Shown: piece by piece, positions 1 to 8,330 of the stretch
How the letters are laid out: each line of letters starts with the position of its first letter
Numbering within the stretch: position 1 is the first letter of the stretch
DNA from: Embleya sp042956465
GTDB lineage: Bacteria > Actinomycetota > Actinomycetes > Streptomycetales > Streptomycetaceae
Reading direction: 5' to 3'
NCBI RefSeq assembly: GCF_042956465.1
Contig: NZ_JBIBGL010000018.1
Location: forward strand, 62,001-126,000
DNA length: 64,000 bases
The notes under the pieces: generated by a model
The model's input: the letters and a program-made list of their open reading frames with translations, nothing else
Told to the model about the DNA's origin: nothing
Databases searched by the model: none
Made by a program: the position numbers and the translations under genes

Positions 1-2
1 TC

Positions 3-869
3 ACCGGAGCGCGCGGAATGCTCGGGCGCGATCTGATCGCCGTCCTGGACGAGGTTCCCGGTTCGACGGTCACCGCCGTCGGCCGGGCGGATCTCGACAT
101 CACCGACGCCTCCGCCGTGCTCGAGGCGACGGCCGGCCACGACATCGTGGTCAACGCCGCCGCGTGGACGGACGTCGACGGCGCCGAGTCGGCCGAGTCG
201 GCCGCGACCGAGGTCAACGGCACCGCGGTGGGCCATCTGGCTCGGGCCTGTGCCGCGCACGGCTCGCGGCTGATCCAGATCTCCACCGACTACGTCTTCG
301 CCGGCGACAACACCGAGCCGTACTCGGAGAACGCGCCCACCGCACCACTGAACTCCTACGGGCGCGGGAAACTGATCGGTGAGCAGGCCGTGACGGAGCT
401 GTTGCCGACGAGCGGCTACATCGTGCGAACTGCATGGCTGTACGGCGAACACGGGCGGAATTTCGTCTCCACCATGCTGACACTGGCCCGCGACCGCGAC
501 ACCCTGGACGTCGTCGACGATCAAGCGGGGCAGCCGACCTGGTCGGCCGCCCTGGCCCGGCAGGTGGTTCGCCTGGGCGAGGCCGCTCTTGCGGGGCGCG
601 CGCCGGCGGGGATCTACCATGGCACGGCGAGGGGACGGGCAACCTGGTACGAACTGGCACGAGCCACGTTCGCCGGAGCCGGTCTGGACGCCGACCGGAT
701 TCGTCCGACAACATCCGAGAACTTCACGCGCCCCGCCAAGCGTCCTTCCTACAGTGTGCTCGCCCACGATCGATGGGCCGATGCCGGGCTGTCACCCATG
801 GCCGACTGGCGGGACATGCTTGCACAGGCATTGGATTGCCCGGGGTTCGTCGCCCTGCGGCCCGACTGA
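3..869 (+). CDS. rfbD: dTDP-4-dehydrorhamnose reductase, 5' end cut by the window
   Basis: Last enzyme of dTDP-L-rhamnose synthesis, reducing dTDP-4-dehydro-L-rhamnose with NAD(P)H in the cytoplasm. The frame is open from base 3, and the first residues TGARGMLGRDL are the second half of the Rossmann GxxGxxG motif. The true start therefore lies a few codons upstream of the window, and the internal ATG at 18 is not the start. Further family motifs are the NAAAWTDVDGAE strand, the STDYVFAGD active-site strand and the YxxxK catalytic pair in SYGRGK. About 289 residues are present, close to full length. It heads a run of same-strand glycan genes and supplies an activated sugar for them. Confidence 0.93.
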   Translation, partial: TGARGMLGRDLIAVLDEVPGSTVTAVGRADLDITDASAVLEATAGHDIVVNAAAWTDVDGAESAESAATEVNGTAVGHLARACAAHGSRLIQISTDYVFAGDNTEPYSENAPTAPLNSYGRGKLIGEQAVTELLPTSGYIVRTAWLYGEHGRNFVSTMLTLARDRDTLDVVDDQAGQPTWSAALARQVVRLGEAALAGRAPAGIYHGTARGRATWYELARATFAGAGLDADRIRPTTSENFTRPAKRPSYSVLAHDRWADAGLSPMADWRDMLAQALDCPGFVALRPD

Positions 870-887
870 TCAAAAATCGAGCGTGTC

Positions 888-1286
888 ATGAAACTAACGA
901 TTGTCACCGCGGTCGCCGGATTTTTGGTGGTCATCGTCATTCTGGAGCTGCTGAGGCGACGCCAACTGCGTGAGAAGTACGCAGTTTTGTGGCTCGTCGT
1001 CGGCCTGATCGTGGTACCGCTCGGCGCCTTTCCGAAGATGCTCGACTCGGTGGCCACTTCGGTGGGCGTCCAATCGGGTGTCAGCCTCGTGCTCTTCCTC
1101 GGTTTCGTCTTCCTGCTCCTGACCTGCATCCACCTGAGCTGGGAATCGAGCCGGCTGGAAGAGGAAACTCGCTCACTCGCCGAAGAGGTTGCGCTCATTC
1201 GCACCGAACTGGTCGAGCGAGAGCGCAAGGATGCCATCGCCCTCACCCGTACCGAGTCGGCGAAGCGGGAATGCGTAAATGATTAA
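888..1286 (+). CDS. DUF2304 small membrane protein
   Basis: A 132-residue protein with three hydrophobic segments (about residues 4-22, 32-50 and 62-80) followed by a charged, coiled-coil-like tail from about residue 85. This layout and the length fit the DUF2304 family, which is usually found beside GT2 glycosyltransferases of the dolichyl-phosphate-mannose-synthase type. The biochemical role is unknown; a membrane partner or anchor for the adjacent glycosyltransferase is the usual guess. Its end overlaps the start of that glycosyltransferase by 8 nt, so the two are probably translated together. Confidence 0.8.
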   Translation: MKLTIVTAVAGFLVVIVILELLRRRQLREKYAVLWLVVGLIVVPLGAFPKMLDSVATSVGVQSGVSLVLFLGFVFLLLTCIHLSWESSRLEEETRSLAEEVALIRTELVERERKDAIALTRTESAKRECVND

Positions 1287-1980
1287 CAACAAGCGGGTCC
1301 TGATCATCATCCCCGCCTGGAACGAGGCCGCGTCGATCGGGGACGTGATTCGCGAAGTGCGGGGCGTACTGCCCGAGGTCGACCTCCTGGTCGTCGACGA
1401 CGGCTCGACCGACGACACCACCAAGGTGGCTCGTGCGGCCGGTGCGACGGTCACCACACTGCCGTACAACCTCGGCGTCGGCGGGGCGATGCGGCTCGGC
1501 TACCGCTACGCCTACGAGCACGACTACGACGTGGCCATCCAGGTCGACGCGGACGGTCAGCACGATCCCCGGTACGTGCCCAAGCTCGTGGATCGGCTCG
1601 ACGACGCGTCCCTGGTCATCGGCGCGCGCTTCGCCGGTGAAGGCGACTACGCGGTGCGGGGTCCGCGCAAGTGGACGATGGTCATGCTGTCCGCAGTGCT
1701 GTCGCGGATGGCGAAGACGAAGCTGACCGACACCACTTCGGGCTTTCGGGCGTGCAATCGGGACATCATTCGGTTGTTCGCCGAGTGGTATCCGGTGGAA
1801 TACCTCGGCGACACCGTCGAGACCACGGTCCGGGTGATCCGCCTCAAGCACAAGGTAGTTCAGGTTCCGGTGGCGATGCGGGCCCGGCAGGCCGGCACGC
1901 CGAGCCACTCGCCCGCCAAGGCGATGGTCTACCTCGGTCGCGCTTTCATCACCCTGCTGTTGGCGATCGCGCGCCGATGA
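1279..1980 (+). CDS. GT2 glycosyltransferase, DPM1-like
   Basis: A 233-residue inverting glycosyltransferase of family GT2. It opens with the nucleotide-sugar strand IIIPAWNEAASIG, has VVDDGSTDDT, and carries the metal-binding DxD as DADGQHDP near residue 92. Members of this small soluble subgroup transfer a sugar from an NDP-sugar to polyprenyl phosphate at the inner membrane face. There is no C-terminal membrane anchor beyond one weak hydrophobic end, which suits dependence on the preceding DUF2304 protein. The ATGA overlap with the following flippase gene supports an operon. The exact sugar cannot be read from the sequence. Confidence 0.88.
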   Translation: MINNKRVLIIIPAWNEAASIGDVIREVRGVLPEVDLLVVDDGSTDDTTKVARAAGATVTTLPYNLGVGGAMRLGYRYAYEHDYDVAIQVDADGQHDPRYVPKLVDRLDDASLVIGARFAGEGDYAVRGPRKWTMVMLSAVLSRMAKTKLTDTTSGFRACNRDIIRLFAEWYPVEYLGDTVETTVRVIRLKHKVVQVPVAMRARQAGTPSHSPAKAMVYLGRAFITLLLAIARR

Positions 1981-3311
1981 AGACGATGCTGCTGCGGGCG
2001 ATCCGCGCGCTGCCCCAGGGCACCCTCCTCGTGGGCGCCGGCATGGTCGTCCTCGGCGGTGCTTCCTACATTCACCTGGCGATCGCGGGCCACTCGTTGA
2101 ACCCCGACGACATGTCCGGGGTCTCGGTCCTGTGGACCATCATCTTCTCGATCGGACTGGGCCTGTTCTTCCCGGTCGAACAGGAGATCACCAGGATCGT
2201 CGCCGCCCGAGCCACCGCGGGCTCGGGCACGGCGCCGGTCCTGTGGCGCGGGAGCATGCTGGCCGGCGGGCTGTTGCTCGCCGTGCTGGCGCTCCTCGCC
2301 GGCGCCTCGGGCCCGATGGCCGACCGGCTCTTCGACGGCGATCGACAACTGTTGATCGCGCTCGGCGGCGCGTTCCTGGGTCTGGCCGTCGTCTCGGTCA
2401 CGCGCGGCATACTCGCGGGACACGGCGCGTTCGTCGCGTACGGAACGCAGTTGGCCCTGGACGGCGGTCTGCGGATCGTGCTCGCCGTCGCGCTCGGCGT
2501 CTCGGGCAGCAGTTCGCCACTGTTGTTCTCGCTGATCCTGACCGCTGCCCCGATCCTGGCCATGTCGGCCACCTTGCGGCCCGTGCTGCGCGCGGCCCGG
2601 CCCGGCCCGATGCTCGCCTGGCGTGAGCTGTACCGAGGACTCGGTCTGCTGATCGTGTCGACCCTGCTGGCCCAGCTGATGGTCAACACCGCGGTGTTGA
2701 GCGTCAAGCTGTTCGAACCGGAGCAGACTGCTCTGGTCACCGCGTTGCTCAGCGCGCTGATCCTGGCGCGGGTGCCACTGTTCGTCTTCGGGTCGCTCCA
2801 GGCGTCGTTGTTGCCCGGCCTCTCCCGTACCTTCACCGACGGCGATCGGCGCACGTTCCGCGGCCTCGTCCTGCGCGCGTGTCTGGTGGTCACGGCGCTG
2901 GGCGTGGCCGGCGGGCTGGGCGCCACGGTGCTCGGTCCGTGGATCATCAGGGTCTTCTTCAACGCCCCGGAAGGTGTCCTGGGCGCGTCGGACTTCGCCT
3001 GGTTCTCGGCCGGGACCCTGTGCTACATGCTTGCGATGGTGCTCGGGCAGGGCGTGATGGCGATGAACCGTCACCGCGGCCAACTCGTCGCGTGGATCGG
3101 CGGAACCGTCGTGCTCGTGGCGATCACCTGCGCGCCCGGCGACATCCGACTGCGTGTCGAGATCGCCTTCGCCGCCGCGACCGCGGTGACGGCACTGTTG
3201 ATGGCGGCGATGCTCCGGGCCGGTGCCCGGCGTTTTCCCGCATCCGTCCGACCCGCGCCCTCGGCGCGAGCCGTGGCGGATCCCGTCGGTGGCGCCTCGC
3301 GAGGTGAGTAG
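1977..3311 (+). CDS. polysaccharide flippase-like membrane protein
   Basis: A 444-residue polytopic protein with roughly 12 hydrophobic segments, as expected for the Wzx/MATE/MurJ-like group that flips lipid-linked saccharides across the cytoplasmic membrane. The chosen ATG at 1977 overlaps the stop of the upstream glycosyltransferase as ATGA. The frame is open further upstream, but that part lies inside the glycosyltransferase gene. Segments such as GRG-type loops and the paired amphipathic repeats between residues 80 and 240 fit the two-bundle fold. No catalytic motif is expected. Specific substrate is unknown, and an exporter of another lipid-linked glycan is equally possible. Confidence 0.75.
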   Translation: MKTMLLRAIRALPQGTLLVGAGMVVLGGASYIHLAIAGHSLNPDDMSGVSVLWTIIFSIGLGLFFPVEQEITRIVAARATAGSGTAPVLWRGSMLAGGLLLAVLALLAGASGPMADRLFDGDRQLLIALGGAFLGLAVVSVTRGILAGHGAFVAYGTQLALDGGLRIVLAVALGVSGSSSPLLFSLILTAAPILAMSATLRPVLRAARPGPMLAWRELYRGLGLLIVSTLLAQLMVNTAVLSVKLFEPEQTALVTALLSALILARVPLFVFGSLQASLLPGLSRTFTDGDRRTFRGLVLRACLVVTALGVAGGLGATVLGPWIIRVFFNAPEGVLGASDFAWFSAGTLCYMLAMVLGQGVMAMNRHRGQLVAWIGGTVVLVAITCAPGDIRLRVEIAFAAATAVTALLMAAMLRAGARRFPASVRPAPSARAVADPVGGASRGE

Positions 3312-3384
3312 GATCGACGGGCCGTGTGGCCCACGAGGAGGCCCCCTCGCGGGTGCTGGATCGATCGACAATCGGGAGTTCAGG

Positions 3385-4368
3385 GTGCGTGAGCGCACGG
3401 ATGCCCCTGCTGAATCCGTTCGTCCCGCCGAGACGGTGCACCCGGAAGGGGCGGACGAGCGACAAGTCCACACGATCGACGTGATGATGCCGTACTACGG
3501 TGACGTCGGGCTGATGCAGCACGCGGTGCGCAGCATCCTCGCCCAGACCGACCCGAACTGGCGACTGACCGTGGTCGACGACAGCCGGGAGAAGGGTGTT
3601 CCCGAGTGGTTCGCCGCGCTCGGCGACGATCGGGTGCGCTATCGGCGCAACGAGCACAACCTCGGGGTCACCGAGAATTTCCGCAAGTGCGTCGACCTCG
3701 CCGAGCTGGGCCACATGGTCATGATGGGCTGCGACGACGTCCTTCTGCCGAACTACATCGCGACCATTCGCGCGGTGCTGCGCGCGCATCCGGACGCGGG
3801 CATGGTGCAGCCCGGCGTCCAGGTGATCGACGGCGCCGGCCTGCCCGCGAAGACCCTCGTCGACCAGACCAAGCGCAGGATCTACGCGCCCAAGGTCGAA
3901 GGCGTGCGGCGGTTGGGCGGCGAACGGCTCGCGATCAGTGTGCTGCGCGGCAACTGGCTGTACTTCCCGTCGGTGTGCTGGCGTACCGAGGCCATCCAGG
4001 CGATCAACTTCCGCCGGGACCTGCACGTCATTCAGGACCTCGCCCTGGTCCTGGACCTGTTGCAGGCGGGCGAGCAACTCGTGGTGTCCGACGTCGTGTG
4101 CTTCCAGTACCGCAGGCACGCGGTGAGCGAATCCTCGTTGCAGGCGTTCGACGGGCGCCGGTTCGTGGAGGAGCGGGGCTTCTTCCTCGACGTCGCGGAC
4201 CGCATGGAGCGACACGGGTGGCACGAGGCGGCGAAGGTGGCCCGTAAGCACTTCTCGTCGCGCCTGCATGCGCTGACGATGTTGCCGATGATGGTGCGCA
4301 GCCGCAACTGGGACGGGGCACGGATGCTCGCCAGGCACACCTACGGAACGGGCCGACACGTCGGCTGA
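3385..4368 (+). CDS. GT2 family glycosyltransferase
   Basis: A soluble GT2 enzyme of about 327 residues. It has the N-terminal DVMMPYYGDVGLMQHAVRS strand-helix, TVVDDSREKG, NLGVTENFRKC and a metal-site region MGCDDVLLP in place of a canonical DxD. The GTG at 3385 is chosen because the frame upstream of it overlaps the flippase gene; that upstream part is rich in Pro/Arg and does not look like GT2 sequence. The gap after the flippase is 73 nt. It probably adds one sugar to the surface glycan. Donor and acceptor are unknown. Confidence 0.85.
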   Translation: MRERTDAPAESVRPAETVHPEGADERQVHTIDVMMPYYGDVGLMQHAVRSILAQTDPNWRLTVVDDSREKGVPEWFAALGDDRVRYRRNEHNLGVTENFRKCVDLAELGHMVMMGCDDVLLPNYIATIRAVLRAHPDAGMVQPGVQVIDGAGLPAKTLVDQTKRRIYAPKVEGVRRLGGERLAISVLRGNWLYFPSVCWRTEAIQAINFRRDLHVIQDLALVLDLLQAGEQLVVSDVVCFQYRRHAVSESSLQAFDGRRFVEERGFFLDVADRMERHGWHEAAKVARKHFSSRLHALTMLPMMVRSRNWDGARMLARHTYGTGRHVG

Positions 4369-4386
4369 TCATCCGCAAGCCGAAAA

Positions 4387-4425
4387 ACGGGAGGGCCCGC
4401 CGACATCGTCGGCGGGCCCTCCCGT
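4387..4425. terminator. 18-bp perfect hairpin between convergent genes
   Basis: Arms 4387-4404 and 4408-4425 are perfectly complementary (18 bp) around a 3-nt ATC loop. It follows the GT2 stop at 4368 by 18 nt and faces the stop of the minus-strand gene at 4473. There are A residues before and TTCGT after it but no real T tract. It probably ends transcription from both sides. Confidence 0.75.
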
Positions 4426-4472
4426 TCGTCATGGTGGACCGATGTCGGCGCATGTGCCGGGAGGCGGTGAAC

Positions 4473-6500
4473 TCACTCGATCGCGGGTGTTCGCACAACC
4501 TCCAGGAGCAGCTCCGGTTGGGCTGTGGCCAGCCGTTCGAAGCGTTCCGCGAGCGTCTTGTTCGTGATCACCAGACGCAGCGGCTTCGGGCTGTCTCGGA
4601 CCACCAGTTCGAGCCGGCGCGCCTCCTGCTCGCGGCTGCGGCCGCCCTGCCCGTACGAGGCGAGCCCGGCGAGCCAGGGAATGCCGGTCACGGTGGTGTC
4701 GAGGGAGCCCAGGCGTCGCTTGAGGATCGCGTCGAGGAAGGAGATCCGCCAGTTGTCCGTTCCCGTGTCGGAGTAGACGAACAGCGTCGAGGGTCCGGTG
4801 CCGAAGAGACCGCGGTCGCGCAGTACCTTGGCTGTCTCCCCGACCCGTTGTCGGTCGAAGCCGCTCGACCACCGCGCGGCATACGTGGTGTCCGGTTCGT
4901 TCGCCCCCTCCGCCGTGTGCACCGGACCCCACTGGATGCCGCCGACCAGGGTCACCCCGGCGACTACCGCGGCCAGGCCGGTTGCCGAGCGGGCGAGTGG
5001 ACGCAGTCGCGGATTCTCGGGTTCCGGTGCGAGGGTGGGCCGCAGCAGCAGGCCGATGGAGCCGATGCCGATCAGCGCGATCGAGTACAGCCCCTGAAAC
5101 GCCTTCTCGTAGTAGTAGGACGTCTCGCCGAGAGTGAGTGTCTGGTAGAGGTGGAAGGCGCCCACGGCGGCCGTCGCGAGCACGAGTTGAGCCGACATCA
5201 CGCGCCACACGGGCGAACGCCGCCCGGCCCGGGTGAGCAGCGATGCCACGGTGATCACGATGCACGCCGCGACCAGGTTGCGACTCATCGGTTCGATGCC
5301 GCCGGTGGCCTGGAGCTGTTTGGTCTGGCTGAAGCCGGTCAACTGTGGCCCGACGATCGGGATCAGCACGATCACGCCGGTGATCGTGCCGACGATCGTG
5401 GTGAAGACCGGTGCGGTGCGCAGGCGTCGGCGATATACCACGGCCGCCACGAGCACGGCGGGAGCGGCCGACACCACGAACAGGTTGTAGACGAAAGCCA
5501 GGGTCACCAACGCGGCCCCGACCACGAGCACTTGCTCGCGGACCCTGCCGGCCGGGCGCACCAGCACCGCGATGGTGAGTGCGAGGACCGCTATCCCCAA
5601 CGACGCCGAATCGTGGCCGAGGGTGAAGACACCGATCAGCTGACCGGTCGCGGCCACGGTGCCGACCACGGCGCACACCAGCGCCCGGCGCCAACCGGTG
5701 ACGGTCGGCCCGGCGATCCACCGGGCCGCCCAGACCAGCGCGAGCACCAGGAAGCCGTAGCCGAGAATCGTGTACAGGAAGTAGCGGTCGTAGGCCTCCG
5801 CGGCGGGACCGGCGTCCGTGGTCGAACGCAGGAATGTGTCGAGCACCGTGTAGAGGAAGTGCGAGCCCGGCGGGTAGACCCGGGCCATCTGCGGATTCAT
5901 CGACGTGCTCGCCTCGGCGGCGTGGAAGTACGTGTATCCGCCGACGCGATGGATCGCGTCGAACATGGAGAAGTGGCTGCCTTTGTCCTCCGTCACCACG
6001 GTGTAGAGGAGCCGCTCGTTCGGTGACCTGCCGCGCAACGGTCGATACAGTTGGGCGCTCGCGTAGGCGGCCAGGGCGAGCGCGAGCAGATCGGTGGGCA
6101 ACACGCGACGGGGTAGCGTCGGCCGTCGTCCGGTGACCCAGGCGACCACGAGGGTGACGGTCAGCAGCGTGCCCGCCATCGGCACCGGGTGTAGGCCCCA
6201 GGGCCAGAACGAGAACAGCAGGCCGGCCGTGATGACCTCGCCCAGCAGCAGCACACAGGTGAGCATGAGCCGGTCGAATAGGGCGACGCCGCCGCGGACC
6301 AGGGAGGCGGTGCCGAAAAACAGCAGCGGCAGCGACATCCAGTCGACATGCAGCAGGTGGAACGCCGCAGGCAGGATCCAGGCGGCGCAGGCCAGGCCGA
6401 GAAAACGGAGCATCGACCGCGCCGGCGGACGCCGTTCGGATCGTGGTGATACCGACTCCGGCGCCTCGTGCGCCATGCTCGGCCACCCCACAGGGCTCAT
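4473..6500 (-). CDS. large polytopic membrane protein, GT-C-like, paralogue A
   Basis: A 675-residue integral membrane protein with about 12-13 hydrophobic segments and a soluble C-terminal part from about residue 560. Around residues 85-230 it shares block after block with the protein encoded at 8331-10442 (for example WPWGLHPVP, VTGRRP, GGYT, PxGSHF, RW.AG), so the two are paralogues. Topology recalls GT-C enzymes that use polyprenyl-phosphate sugars, but no GT-C acidic loop motif could be assigned with certainty. The start at 6500 overlaps the upstream acyltransferase stop as ATGA. Function is not known; a role in surface-glycan assembly is inferred from the neighbourhood. Confidence 0.75.
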   Translation of the reverse strand: MSPVGWPSMAHEAPESVSPRSERRPPARSMLRFLGLACAAWILPAAFHLLHVDWMSLPLLFFGTASLVRGGVALFDRLMLTCVLLLGEVITAGLLFSFWPWGLHPVPMAGTLLTVTLVVAWVTGRRPTLPRRVLPTDLLALALAAYASAQLYRPLRGRSPNERLLYTVVTEDKGSHFSMFDAIHRVGGYTYFHAAEASTSMNPQMARVYPPGSHFLYTVLDTFLRSTTDAGPAAEAYDRYFLYTILGYGFLVLALVWAARWIAGPTVTGWRRALVCAVVGTVAATGQLIGVFTLGHDSASLGIAVLALTIAVLVRPAGRVREQVLVVGAALVTLAFVYNLFVVSAAPAVLVAAVVYRRRLRTAPVFTTIVGTITGVIVLIPIVGPQLTGFSQTKQLQATGGIEPMSRNLVAACIVITVASLLTRAGRRSPVWRVMSAQLVLATAAVGAFHLYQTLTLGETSYYYEKAFQGLYSIALIGIGSIGLLLRPTLAPEPENPRLRPLARSATGLAAVVAGVTLVGGIQWGPVHTAEGANEPDTTYAARWSSGFDRQRVGETAKVLRDRGLFGTGPSTLFVYSDTGTDNWRISFLDAILKRRLGSLDTTVTGIPWLAGLASYGQGGRSREQEARRLELVVRDSPKPLRLVITNKTLAERFERLATAQPELLLEVVRTPAIE

Positions 6501-7801
6501 GAGGGTTCTTTCTCGCTTACGCCGGGAGCATCGCGGCGGCTTGCCGTGCCGTTGACCGGTGCCATGGCGAGCGCCGGCTCCGGACTGTCGGGCGTGGCGG
6601 TCTTCGGGGGATCATCCGCGACGGCGGCATTGCTCGGGCGCTTGAACCTGAACGAGGGAGTCCAGTGCTTGAGACCGAGCGCCGGCTTCTCCACCAAGTG
6701 CCAGGACACGAAAGCGAACGCGAAGGTGCAGACGACGGACAGCGCGGCGAACGCGGCGAATCCGAAGCGTCCGATGTCGTACATCGCCAGGATCTGCTGG
6801 GCCAGGAAGCCGTAGATGTAGATGCCGTACGAGTAGTCGTTGCGGCTGCCGATCCGGTGGAACCACTTCGGAAGCCGAATGGCCAGCCACAGGAGCAGAT
6901 AGGCGTAGGCGGGCAGGCCCAGTACGAAGAATCCGCCGAACAGCAGTGAACCTCCCAACGCCACGGCGCACACCGCGGCGGCGAGGTCGTTGACCTTCAG
7001 CCGCTCCTTGTACAACTCCGCGCAGGTGCCCAGGAGAAACAGGAATCCCAGGTACACGAGAAAGTCCATGCGCAGTTCCCCGATCAGGGGAACCGTGTAT
7101 ACCGACCCGGTCTGGTTCGGCGGCCCGCTCCATCCCGACGCCTTGATGTAGTCGTCGAGCATGTAGAGGTAGGTCACCAGAGTGAGGAAGAGTACGAAGC
7201 GGCGGGCGCGCCCGAAGACGCCGGTGAAGGCGAGGATGCCTACGCCGATGTAGCAGAGCATTTCGTAGGCAAGGGACCACAGGGAGCCGTTGAATGCGCT
7301 CGCGCCGGTGCGTTCACCCCACGGCGTGGTGGTTTTCAGCAGATCCGAGATGCCGTATTGGCGAACGCCGGTCCACCAGTTGGCCCGGGCGTAGTCGAAC
7401 GGGCCTTGCGGGTGGTGCCAGAAGCCGTTCAGGGTGCCGTTCTCGCGCATCGCCACCAAGGGGGCCACGACGAACGCGGTGACGAGCAGACAGACCCAGA
7501 GGCCGGGGAAGATGCGCAGACCGCGGTGCCACGCGTACCGGCCGATGCCGCCGCGGCGGGAACTGCGGGTGATCAGCAGGCCCGAGAGCACGAAGAAGCC
7601 GTACACGGACATGGTTCCGACATCGGTTTGGTGGTCGAACAACTGAAGTCCGAGATTGTCCTCACTCACCCCGAGCGGTCGGGAATGGGAGAGGACGACC
7701 GCGAGTGCCAGGCCCAGTCGGATGAACCCGACGCTGTTCTGTCTACCGGAGAAGAGTTCCTCCAGACTGCCTCGCGATCGTGTGAAGCTCGACCATGACA
7801 T
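6497..7801 (-). CDS. membrane-bound acyltransferase family 3 (OafA/YrhL-like)
   Basis: A 434-residue protein with about ten membrane segments. The N-terminal region FIRLGLALAVVLSHSRPLG carries the conserved H of the acyltransferase-3 family, followed by MSVYGFFVLSGLLI and SLAYEMLCY, both typical of OafA/NodX-like enzymes that O-acetylate exported sugars. The start at ATG 7801 is chosen for its GAGGAG ribosome site about 8 nt upstream; the open frame reaches 8092 but that part is Arg/Pro-rich and lacks a ribosome site. It is co-transcribed with the GT-C-like gene through an ATGA overlap. The acceptor glycan is unknown. Confidence 0.88.
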   Translation of the reverse strand: MSWSSFTRSRGSLEELFSGRQNSVGFIRLGLALAVVLSHSRPLGVSEDNLGLQLFDHQTDVGTMSVYGFFVLSGLLITRSSRRGGIGRYAWHRGLRIFPGLWVCLLVTAFVVAPLVAMRENGTLNGFWHHPQGPFDYARANWWTGVRQYGISDLLKTTTPWGERTGASAFNGSLWSLAYEMLCYIGVGILAFTGVFGRARRFVLFLTLVTYLYMLDDYIKASGWSGPPNQTGSVYTVPLIGELRMDFLVYLGFLFLLGTCAELYKERLKVNDLAAAVCAVALGGSLLFGGFFVLGLPAYAYLLLWLAIRLPKWFHRIGSRNDYSYGIYIYGFLAQQILAMYDIGRFGFAAFAALSVVCTFAFAFVSWHLVEKPALGLKHWTPSFRFKRPSNAAVADDPPKTATPDSPEPALAMAPVNGTASRRDAPGVSEKEPS

Positions 7802-8330
7802 GCGTGAACTCTCCTCAAGTGCACCAGAGCGACTCGTGCGTCCTGCCTCACATGGATGGATTCCACATGGGGACTCTTCGTAGTGCGGTTTGGGCGGAGC
7901 GGCGAGCGTGGTCGCCCCACGAGGTGCGTCTCGGCACTCCCAGGCAAGCCCCGCCGTGGGTTGTGGCGCCTCGGTCGAGTTCGCGGCTGCCCGGACGACC
8001 CGGGGACGGATGCTCCCGGTAGGGTGACGGAGCGCTCGCCTGCGAGCGCCGCACACGATACCGGCTGCGACGGCCACCGAGCGGCCCGTCATCGCGGGAG
8101 CGCCGTCGATATTGGGCCCGATGATAGGTTTCCGGTTCAGGAATTCAACCGGAATTCACCGATCGTCCGCCTGCGTGGCGGTCGGGACGAGTTCGGCCTC
8201 GATAGCCTCGGCGCGCTCGATTCGACTGCGCACCCGCACGGCGGTGCGAATCGTTCGGGACTTGGGCCCGGCGATCGAATATGAAGTACCGGAACCCGCC
8301 ATCAGGTAGCGCAAGCCCGAACGAGGATTC
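7802..8330. other. 529-bp divergent intergenic region
   Basis: No convincing gene lies here; the open frames inside are Arg/Pro-rich and look like chance frames of GC-rich DNA. The region must hold promoters for the acyltransferase (leftward) and the paralogous membrane protein (rightward). The part from about 8100 to 8340 has lower G+C than its surroundings and contains the inverted repeat at 8130-8154. Confidence 0.6.
8130..8154. promoter_or_regulatory. inverted repeat, candidate operator
   Basis: TTCCGGTT (8130-8137) and AACCGGAA (8147-8154) form perfect 8-bp arms around a 9-nt spacer that includes GAATTC; a second GAATTC follows at 8152-8157. It lies in the divergent promoter region, about 180 nt before the rightward start. 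A dimeric regulator site is plausible, but none is identified. Confidence 0.35.

Noticed and set aside
1929..3473. A 514-residue minus-strand frame opposite the flippase.
   Set aside because: Gln/Arg/Asp-rich shadow typical of a membrane-protein gene read backwards.
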